Shown: positions 50,428-57,973 of the stretch, piece after piece
Numbering within the stretch: the stretch's first letter is position 1
How the letters are laid out: every line of letters begins with the position of its first letter
Origin: Aquilaria yunnanensis
Lineage: Eukaryota; Streptophyta; Magnoliopsida; Malvales; Thymelaeaceae
Assembly (NCBI GenBank): GCA_039654915.1
Contig: CM077594.1
Coordinates: 104,360,893 to 104,424,892 of the forward strand
Direction of reading: 5' to 3'
Length of the DNA: 64,000 bases
Made by a program: the position numbers and the translations under genes
The notes under the pieces: generated by a model
The model's database searches: none
What the model was told of the DNA's origin: nothing
The model's input: only the letters and a program-made list of their open reading frames with translations

Positions 50428-50547
50428 GCGTGTTCTTCCTTCTGATTAAGCAGCGGATAAGATACCTCGTGACTTCTAAAGTCGGTTATTCCAGTCTCCT
50501 ACAATAACTGATTCATTTCCCTCTTCTCTCAAATTCTTCTCTCATCA

Positions 50548-51096
50548 ATGGATTCTACTCTTTCTGCACTGCGAAAATACTTTCCTTCCTTTCCAATAAA
50601 AGTCCTTAAAAAGATCTACCTTGCTAGATGTGAAAGAATCAGAGTTTTTACGCACAAAGGCATTCCCGATAATGTGCAGTGGATAATTGAAGCTAAGGTC
50701 CGTCTGGCGGGTGAAGTTCCAGATGCATTTATGCCCCGCATGCCCGGTTTAGGTAAAAGCCGTTATGCCAAAAGGCGAAGAGCAAAGAGACTAGGCGTGT
50801 GTTATAAATGTGGGCGATGGAATTGTATTACTAAATGTCGCTCTTTAGGATACATCTCCATAAATCGTGAAGATAAAAGAAAATTCATTAAGAATGGCCT
50901 GCGTAAGGAATCTCTGGAAGATATCCGAGAGACTCTTGAAACGCATTCTTGTGGAAAAGTGCAAGGTGAAATTATCAGTTTATGGAGGACTTACCATAAA
51001 GAACGAAACCGTTACAGTCTTGGGAATGTGACTTTAAACGATCCTGTTTGTCAGTTTGTAAGAAAACTGGATGGGAAGCAAATCCCCGACTTATAG
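50548..51096 (+). CDS. Cys-rich basic protein, copy 2 of 4
   Basis: 182 aa, intact, same length as copies 1, 3 and 4. It has the same architecture: N-terminal LSALRKYFPSFPI-type segment, GLGKSRYAKRRRAKRLGVCY with the C-x2-C-x4-C-x3-C cluster, YIS-x-N and FIKNGLRKESLEDI. A conserved tail ends with LNDPVCQFVRKLDGKQ. The ATG follows a CT-rich leader (TCTCTCATCA) shared with copy 3. Spacing to copy 1 is 289 bp. Possible nucleic-acid-binding role as for copy 1; the first Cys is followed by Tyr rather than the His of the other copies. Confidence 0.75.
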   Translation: MDSTLSALRKYFPSFPIKVLKKIYLARCERIRVFTHKGIPDNVQWIIEAKVRLAGEVPDAFMPRMPGLGKSRYAKRRRAKRLGVCYKCGRWNCITKCRSLGYISINREDKRKFIKNGLRKESLEDIRETLETHSCGKVQGEIISLWRTYHKERNRYSLGNVTLNDPVCQFVRKLDGKQIPDL

Positions 51097-51226
51097 CCAT
51101 TACTGGACATAAATCAGGGGAAGATGAGAGCCACGGTCATGATTCCTGTACATATAAGCTGTCATTTGTCTTTTCTTTTAATATACTTGTTCCTGTCAGC
51201 GTAATTAACACGTTATCCTTTCATCG

Positions 51227-51234
51227 CTATAAAT
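51227..51234 (+). promoter_or_regulatory. TATA box of CRP copy 3
   Basis: CTATAAAT with the same context as at 50420 (ACGTTATCC, TCATC before it; GCGTGTTCTTC after it), 106 bases before the copy 3 start codon. Confidence 0.6.
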
Positions 51235-51339
51235 GCGTGTTCTTCTTTCCGGTTAAGTAGCGGATGCAATACTCTCTGACTCTCAGTTTCCTACAATAAC
51301 TGATTTCTTCATCTCTTCTCTCAAATTCTTCTTTTATCA

Positions 51340-51888
51340 ATGGATTCTACTCTTTCCGCCATGCGAAAATACTTTCCTTCCATCCCAATAAATGTTCTTA
51401 AAATGATTTACCAAGCTAGATGTGAAAGGATTAGAGTCTTTATGCACAAAGGCATTCCTGACAATGTGCGGTGGCTAATTGAAGCTAAGGTTCGTTCAGC
51501 TGGTGAAGTTCCAGAAGCGTTCTTTCCCCGTATGCCCGGCTTTGGTAAAAGCGCTTATGCCAAAAAGCGAAGAGCAAAGAGGCTAGGTGTCTGTCATAAA
51601 TGTGGACGATGGAATTGTAATACTAAATGTCGCTTTTTAGGATACATCTCCAGAAATCATGAAGATAAAAGAAAATTCATCAAGAATGGCCTGCGTAAGG
51701 AATCTTTGGATGATATCCTATTAACTTTTGAAACACATTCTTGTGAAATAGTGCAATGGGAAATTATGGATTTATGGTGGACTTTCCGTAAAGAACAGGA
51801 TCGTTACAGTCTTGGAAATCTAACTTTTAATGACCCTGTTTGCCAGTTTGTGAGAAAACTGGATGGGAAGCAAATCCCCGACCTATAG
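51340..51888 (+). CDS. Cys-rich basic protein, copy 3 of 4
   Basis: 182 aa, intact. Cys cluster at 85, 88, 93 and 97 within CHKCGRWNCNTKC, preceded by the basic run KKRRAKR. Residues 36-70 (HKGIPDNVRWLIEAKVRSAG, then EVPEAFFPRMPGFGK) are identical to copy 4, so copies 3 and 4 are a recent duplication or were converted, while the C-terminal thirds differ. That mosaic pattern suggests local recombination among the copies. Spacing to copy 2 is 243 bp. Function inferred as for copy 1. Confidence 0.75.
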   Translation: MDSTLSAMRKYFPSIPINVLKMIYQARCERIRVFMHKGIPDNVRWLIEAKVRSAGEVPEAFFPRMPGFGKSAYAKKRRAKRLGVCHKCGRWNCNTKCRFLGYISRNHEDKRKFIKNGLRKESLDDILLTFETHSCEIVQWEIMDLWWTFRKEQDRYSLGNLTFNDPVCQFVRKLDGKQIPDL

Positions 51889-52037
51889 AAGGCATTGAAG
51901 CCGTTACTAGACATAAATCAGTGGAAGATGAGAGCCACAGTCATGATTGCTGTACATATAAGCTGTCATTTGTCTTTTCTTTTGACAATAATGTACTTGC
52001 TTCTGTAAGTGTAATAAACGCATCATCCCTTTCATCA

Positions 52038-52045
52038 CTATAAAT
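52038..52045 (+). promoter_or_regulatory. TATA box of CRP copy 4
   Basis: CTATAAAT after CCCTTTCATCA, 60 bases before the copy 4 start codon. The leader after it is shorter than in copies 2 and 3. Confidence 0.6.
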
Positions 52046-52104
52046 ATGTGTTAGTTATGTTCGTTTCCTACAATCACTAATTTCTTTCTTTGCCTCCTTC
52101 ATCA

Positions 52105-52653
52105 ATGGAGTCTTCTCTTTCCGCCCTACGAAAGTATTTTCCTTCCTTCCCAATAAATGTTCTTAAAAAGATTTATCAAGCCAGATGTGAACGATTCAGA
52201 GTATTTATGCACAAAGGCATTCCTGATAATGTGCGGTGGCTAATTGAAGCTAAGGTTCGTTCAGCTGGTGAAGTTCCAGAAGCGTTCTTTCCCCGTATGC
52301 CCGGCTTTGGTAAAAGCGCTTATGCCAAAAAAAGAAGAGCAAAGAGGCTAGGCGTTTGTCATAATTGTGGATGGTGGATTTGCGGCAATAAATGTCGTGC
52401 TCCAGGAGTGATCACCAGAAATCGTAATGATAGAATAAGATTCATTAAGAATGGCTTGCGTAAGGAATCTCTAGAAGATATTCGAGAGGTTCTTGAAGCG
52501 CATTCTTGTGGAATAGTGCAATTTGAGGTTGTTGGATTATGGATAATTTTCCAAAAAGAACGAGATCGTTACAGTCTTGGGAATCTGACCCTAAACGACC
52601 CTGTTTGCCAGTTTGTGAGAAAGCTAGATGAGATGCAAATCACCGATTCATAG
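52105..52653 (+). CDS. Cys-rich basic protein, copy 4 of 4
   Basis: 182 aa from the ATG at 52105. The frame is open a little further upstream, but only with a TTG, so this ATG, which aligns with the starts of the other copies, is preferred. The Cys spacing is kept (CHNCGWWICGNKC) although the residues between differ most from the other copies, and the next segment is ITRN instead of YISRN. The retained spacing despite changed neighbours suggests selection on the metal-binding pattern. Downstream the spacer turns into a repeat array that leads to the LOG gene. Confidence 0.75.
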   Translation: MESSLSALRKYFPSFPINVLKKIYQARCERFRVFMHKGIPDNVRWLIEAKVRSAGEVPEAFFPRMPGFGKSAYAKKRRAKRLGVCHNCGWWICGNKCRAPGVITRNRNDRIRFIKNGLRKESLEDIREVLEAHSCGIVQFEVVGLWIIFQKERDRYSLGNLTLNDPVCQFVRKLDEMQITDS

Positions 52654-52704
52654 AAAGCATTGAAGCCATTACTGGACGCAAAGCCAGTGGAAGACGAGGA
52701 TCAA

Positions 52705-53245
52705 AGTCACGATTACTGTACGTGCTAGCTGTCGTTTTTGAAACTTTCCTCCCCTTTTGGTAATAATGTATCCATTCCTGACGTGAACCAAAGTCACGAT
52801 TACTGTACGTACTAGCTGTCGCTTTTCCCCTTTTGGTAATAATGTATCCACTCCTGACGTGAACCAAAGTCACGATTACTGTACGTACTAGCTGTCGCTT
52901 TTGAAATTTTCCTCCCCTTTCAGCGATAATGTATCCACTCCTGACATGAGCCATAGTTACGATTACTGTACGTGCTAGCTGTCGCTTTTGAAATTTTCCT
53001 CCCCTTTGGCAATAATGTACCCACTCCTGACACGGACTACTGTATATAGCTGCCACTTTTGAAATTTTCCTTCCCTTCCAACAATCACATACCTACTCCT
53101 GACGTAAGCTACAGTAGTGACTACTGTACATGCTAGCAGCTATTTTGAAAATTTTCCTCCTCTTTTAACGATAGTGTACCCATACCTGACCAGAGTCATA
53201 CTCGTGACTACTGTGTATAGCTGGCAATAATGTATCCACTCTTGA
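52705..53245 (+). repeat. Minisatellite of 75-86-bp units upstream of the LOG gene
   Basis: About six and a half units. Each has an AAAGTCACGATTACTGTACG-like start, a GCTAGCTGTCGCTTTTGAAA-like middle, CCTCCCCTTT, and TAATGTATCCACTCCTGACG. Single copies of similar sequence (GATTACTGTACATA-like, AATAATGTACTTG-like) occur in the spacers after CRP copies 1-3, so the array is an amplified spacer or promoter-proximal segment. The repetitive minus-strand frame across it is an artefact. Confidence 0.85.
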
Positions 53246-53275
53246 AAATAAAATTATTGCCTTATCTCTTCATCT

Positions 53276-53283
53276 CTATAAAT
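53276..53283 (+). promoter_or_regulatory. TATA box of the LOG gene
   Basis: CTATAAAT preceded by TTATCTCTTCATCT, resembling the TTATCCCTTTTCATCA context of the CRP genes. It lies 41 bases before the ATG at 53317. This supports that ATG rather than the in-frame ATG at 53230, which lies upstream of the TATA box. Confidence 0.6.
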
Positions 53284-53316
53284 ATATCCTCTTTTCTCAC
53301 AAGGATAAGGATAGGA

Positions 53317-53946
53317 ATGGAGAAAACCCCAACTCGTAAATCCCGAAGTATTTGTGTATTTTCTGGGGCTTTTCCTGGAAAAGATGAAGAGTATTTAAAG
53401 GCAGCCAACCATTTGGGTAGAGTATTAGCTGAGCGAAAAATACATTTAGTTTATGGAGGAGGTAGTGTCGGATTAATGGGAGGTGTAGCATCAGCAGCAT
53501 CTTTAGGAGGAAGTCAAGTTTTGGGCATCATCCCTGGACCTTTGAAATTTGTTTCTGGGGGCACGATTGGAGAAGAATTAGTGGTTAAAAATTTGCAAGA
53601 GCGTGTGTTACAAATGCTTTTAAATGCTGATGCTTTTATCGCTCTACCAGGTGGTTTTGGCACGTTGGGAGAAGTCTTTCAAATTGCTTCCATGGCCCAA
53701 CTTAATTTGCATAAGAAACCCATTGGGCTTTTAAATGTTAACAATTTCTTTACAGGTCTGATAGCTTTTATGGATTATGCTATGCAGAAGAATTTCATAT
53801 CAAGAGTGGCACGGCGAATCATAATATCCGCAACAACTGCTGAAGAATTGCTAGATAAAATACAAACTTTTGTTCCTGAACCAGATCCAGCAATGATTCA
53901 GATAGACTGGACACGACAGTCTTTTCCGACCAGTTCACTCCCATAA
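53317..53946 (+). CDS. LOG-like: LOG-type cytokinin riboside 5'-monophosphate phosphoribohydrolase, intronless
   Basis: LOG enzymes release active free-base cytokinin from its riboside monophosphate in one step, usually in cytosol and nucleus. The product is 209 aa, close to the usual 210-220. It shows the Rossmann-type start RSICVFSGAFPGK (10-22), VYGGGSVGLMGGVA (45-58) and the family signature PGGFGTLGEVF (111-121, fitting PGGxGTxxE). Arg96 and Glu119 match the catalytic Arg and Glu as I align them. ADAFIALPGG and KKPIGLLNVNNFF also match plant LOGs. Plant LOG genes normally have several introns; this one has none. It is clearly diverged (GTLGE instead of GTLEE; the region around 75-95 is unlike plant LOGs). 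It sits in the plus-strand cassette after four CRP genes, with its own TATA box. Activity is plausible but untested. Confidence 0.88.
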   Translation: MEKTPTRKSRSICVFSGAFPGKDEEYLKAANHLGRVLAERKIHLVYGGGSVGLMGGVASAASLGGSQVLGIIPGPLKFVSGGTIGEELVVKNLQERVLQMLLNADAFIALPGGFGTLGEVFQIASMAQLNLHKKPIGLLNVNNFFTGLIAFMDYAMQKNFISRVARRIIISATTAEELLDKIQTFVPEPDPAMIQIDWTRQSFPTSSLP

Positions 53947-54480
53947 TGGTCCTCTACTCACCCTGTTGAAGTATTGTGGAAGAAAGAAGCGATTTGATCC
54001 GTTTTTCTTGTCCTTTAGTTTTATTATCAGCATTTTCTTTCGCGTTTCAGTTTTTCTTTTCAAGGAATTTCTTTTCTTATAAGATAGTTTCGTCCATGCT
54101 GATATTAAAACCATGGGACAATGCCTTTAGGTTGGAATGGCTGAGTAAAGAGTAATTTTTATTACTCTTGAGACGCATCCTATTAGGTCTACTAGGCATA
54201 ACATTTTGGGGTAGTTAAGCTTTAACCTTATTTGGATGACATATCTCACAAGGGAATCTATATTTACTGAAGAAAATATTAGATGAACCTTGGATATTGA
54301 TTCCAAACATCCGTTCCCTTTACATAATTTGTCAATGTTATTGTCATCATCAAGATTCACCCATCTTATCGAAGTTTAAATTTTTGCACTCACCTATTAT
54401 GAAAATTCACACTTTCGAAGAAAATTATTCCAATTTCAATTGCTTTCATATAAATTTCGCTCGAGGTCCTAAGGAAAGCT
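53947..54480 (+). other. Spacer between LOG and the satellite arrays
   Basis: 3' flank of the LOG gene. No ORF or repeat of note; small open frames are not supported. Confidence 0.5.
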
Positions 54481-55935
54481 CCTTAGCCTCAAAATCAATT
54501 TTCATCATCGGGGTTTTAAGGATGGAACCTTTGCCTCGAAAACAATCAATTTTCATCATCGGGGTTTTAAGGATGGAACCTTTGCCTCGAAAACAATCAA
54601 TTTTCATCATCGGGGTTTTAAGGATGGAACCTTTGCCTCGAAAACAATCAATTTTCATCGGGGTTGTAAGGATGGAACATTTGCCTCGAAAATAATCAAT
54701 TTTCATCATCAGGGTTTTAAGGATGGAACCTTTGCCTTGAAAAGAATCAATTTTCATCATCGGGGTTTTAAGGATGGAACCTTTGCCTCGAAAACAATCA
54801 ATTTTCATCAATTCGGGGTTTTAAGGATGTAACCTTTGCCTCGAAAACAATCAATTTTCATCATCGGGGTTTTAAGGATGGAACCTTTGCCTCGAAAATA
54901 ATCAATTTTCATCATCAAGGTTTTAAGGATGGAACCTTTGCCTCGAGATCAATCAATCAATCCGAGGTTTTAAGGATGGAACCTTTGCCTCGACATCAAT
55001 CAATCAATCCGGGGTTTTAAGGATGGAACCTTTGCCTCGAGATCAATCAATCAATCCGAGGTTTTAAGGATAGAACCTTTGCCTCGAGATCAATCAATCA
55101 ATCCGGGGTTTTAAGGATGGAACCTTTGCCTCGAGATCAATTATCAATCCGAGGTTTTAAGGATGGAACCTTTGTCTCGACATCAATCAATCAATTCGAG
55201 GTTTTAAGGATGGAACCTTTGCCTCGAGATCAATCAATCAATCCGAGGTTTTAAGGATAGAACCTTTGCCTCGAGATCAATCAATCAATCCGGGGTTTTA
55301 AGGACGGAACCTTTGCCTCGAGATCAATCAATCAATCCGAGGTTTTAAGGATAGAACCTTTGCCTCGAGATCAATCAATCAATCCGGGGTTTTAAGGATG
55401 GAACCTTTGCCTCGAGATCAATTATCAATCCGAGGTTTTAAGGATGGAACCTTTGCCTCGACATCAATCAATCAATTCGAGGTTTTAAGGATGGAACCTT
55501 TGCCTCGACATCAATCAATCAATCCGGGGTTTTAAGGATGGAACCTTTGCCTCGAGATCAATCAATCAATCCGGGGTTTTAAGGATGGAACCTTTGCCTC
55601 GAGATCAATTATCAATCCGAGGTTTTAAGGATGGAACCTTTGCCTCGACATCAATCAATCAATTCGAGGTTTTAAGGATGGAACCTTTGCCTCGAGATCA
55701 ATCAATCAATCCGAGGTTTTAAGGATAGAACCTTTGCCTCGAGATCAATCAATCAATCCGAGGTTTTAAGGATAGAACCTTTGCCTCGAGATCAATCAAT
55801 CAATCCGGGGTTTTAAGGATGGAACCTTTGCCTCGAGATCAATCAATCAATCCGAGGTTTTAAGGATCGAACCTTTGCCTCGAGATCAATCAATCAATCC
55901 GAGGTTTTAAGGATGGAACCTTTGCCTCGAAAACA
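54481..55935 (+). repeat. Satellite-like array A, units of about 47-51 bp
   Basis: About 30 units sharing the core GGTTTTAAGGATGGAACCTT followed by TGCCTCGA. The first nine or so units (to about 54945) carry an AATCAATTTTCATCATCGG linker; later units carry ATCAATCAATCAATCCG. The long repetitive frames on both strands follow from a unit length of 51 and are not genes. The array lies in the 3' untranslated part of the element. Confidence 0.95.
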
Positions 55936-57868
55936 AATAATCAATCAATCAGTCCATCTTACAACGATAGGAGCTTTCCTATCGTTAGAGGTTCTAAGGA
56001 CATTTCCTTAAACCTCAAACAAACAATCAATCATTCAGTCCATCTTACAACGATAGAACATTTCCTATCGTTAGAGGTTCTAAGGACCTTTCCTTAAACC
56101 TCAAACAAACAATCAATCATTCAGTCCATCTTACAACGATAGAACCTTTCCTATCGTTAGAGGCTCTAAGGAACTTTCCTTAACCTCAAACAAACAATCA
56201 ATCATTCAGTCCATCTTACAACGATAGAACCTTTCCTATCGTTAGAGGTTCTAAGGACCTTTCCTTAAACCTCAAACAAACAATCAATTATTCAGTCCAT
56301 CTTACAACGATAGAACCTTTCCTATCGTTAGAGGTTCTAAGGAACTTTCCTTAAACCTCAAACAAACAATCAATTATTCAGTCCATCTTACAACGATAGA
56401 ACCTTTCCTATCGTTAGAGGTTCTAAGGAACTTTCCTTAACCTCAAACAAACAATCAATCATTCAGTCCATCTTACAACGATAGAACCTTTCCTATCGTT
56501 AGAGGTTCTAAGGAACTTTCCTTAACCTCAAACAAACAATCAATCATTCAGTCCATCTTACAACGATAGAACCTTTCCTATCGTTAGAGGTTCTATTCAG
56601 TCCATCTTACAACGATAGAACCTTTCCTATCGTTAGAGGTTCTAAGGACCTTTCCTTAAACCTCAAACAAACAATCAATCATTCAGTCCATCTTACAACG
56701 ATAGAACCTTTCCTATCGTTAGAGGTTCTAAGGACCTTTCCTTAAACCTCAAACAAACAATCAATCATTCAGTCCATCTTACAACGATAGAACCTTTCCT
56801 ATCGTTAGAGGTTCCAAGGACCTTTCCTTAAACCTCAAACAAACAATCAATCATTCAGTCCATCTTACAACGATAGAACCTTTCCTATCGTTAGAGGTTC
56901 CAAGGACCTTTCCTTAAACCTCAAACAAACAATCAATCATTCAGTCCATCTTACAACGATAGAACCTTTCCTATCGTTAGAGGTTCCAAGGACCTTTCCT
57001 TAAACCTCAAACAAGCAATCAATCATTCAGTCCATCTTACAACGATAGAACCTTTCCTATCGTTAGAGGTTCCAAGGACCTTTCCTTAAACCTCAAACAA
57101 GCAATCAATCATTCAGTCCATCTTACAACGATAGAACCTTTCCTATCGTTAGAGGTTCCAAGGACCTTTCCTTAAACCTCAAACAAGCAATCAATCATTC
57201 AGTCCATCTTACAACGATAGAACCTTTCCTATCGTTAGAGGTTCCAAGGACCTTTCCTTAAACCTCAAACAAGCAATCAATCATTCAGTCCATCTTACAA
57301 CGATAGAACCTTTCCTATCGTTAGAGGTTCCAAGGACCTTTCCTTAAACCTCAAACAAGCAATCAATCATTCAGTCCATCTTACAACGATAGAACATTTC
57401 CTATCGTTAGAGGTTCCAAGGACCTTTCCTTAAACCTCAAACAAACAATCAATCATTCAGTCCATCTTACAACGATAGAACATTTCCTATCGTTAGAGGT
57501 TCCAAGGACCTTTCCTTAACCTCAAACAAACAATCAATCATTCAGTCCATCTTACAACGATAGAACCTTTCCTATCGTTAGGGGTTCTAAGGACCTTTCC
57601 TTAAACCTCAAACAAACAATCAATCATTCAGTCCATCTTACAACGATAGAACCTTTCCTATCGTTAGGGGTTCTAAGGACCTTTCCTTAAACCTCAAACA
57701 AACAATCAATCATTCAGTCCATCTTACAACGATAGAACCTTTCCTATCGTTAGAGGTTCTAAGGACCTTTCCTTAAACCTCAAACAAACAATCAATCATT
57801 CAGTCCATCTTATAACGATAGAACCTTTCCTATCGTTAGAGGTTCTAAGGACCTTTCCTTAAACCTCA
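55936..57868 (+). repeat. Satellite-like array B, units of about 86 bp with hairpins
   Basis: 23 units by my count of the CAGTCCATCTTA word. Each contains an inverted repeat, AACGATAG...CTATCGTT, with a short ACCTTTC-type loop, and an outer inverted pair GAGGTT...AACCTC. One unit (about 56555-56600) is truncated. Several consecutive units share single-base variants (for example GAGGTTCCAAGG at about 56810-57510), as expected from local amplification in blocks. Confidence 0.95.
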
Positions 57869-57960
57869 GAGTTTAGGCGGCGAGAAGGTTTTCAATGCCT
57901 AGCTAAGCTGGACGAAATTTGGTAACTAACTTTGCATACATCATGTCCCATGAAGCATGC

Positions 57961-57973
57961 AAAGGGGGGCAGC
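57961..57973 (+). other. Polypurine tract of the Tat-type element
   Basis: AAAGGGGGGCAGC lies directly before the 3' LTR, the expected site for plus-strand DNA priming. Confidence 0.8.

Noticed and set aside
52090..52104. Five-codon N-terminal extension of CRP copy 4
   Set aside because: The codon at 52090 is TTG. The ATG at 52105 aligns with the starts of the other copies.
52640..53056. Minus-strand frame of 138 codons
   Set aside because: It runs through the minisatellite and the end of CRP copy 4 in antisense; its repeats mirror the DNA repeats.
53230..53316. Upstream in-frame ATG of the LOG gene (29 extra residues)
   Set aside because: It lies upstream of the TATA box at 53276 and inside the minisatellite edge, and the extra residues are hydrophobic and unlike LOG N-termini.
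54297..54811. Repetitive frames in array A on both strands
   Set aside because: A unit length of 51 keeps the frame open over several units. The products are pure repeats without domain character.
55936..57868. CRISPR-like look of the regularly spaced repeats in array B
   Set aside because: The units are directly abutting tandem repeats without unique spacers, in a plant LTR element.
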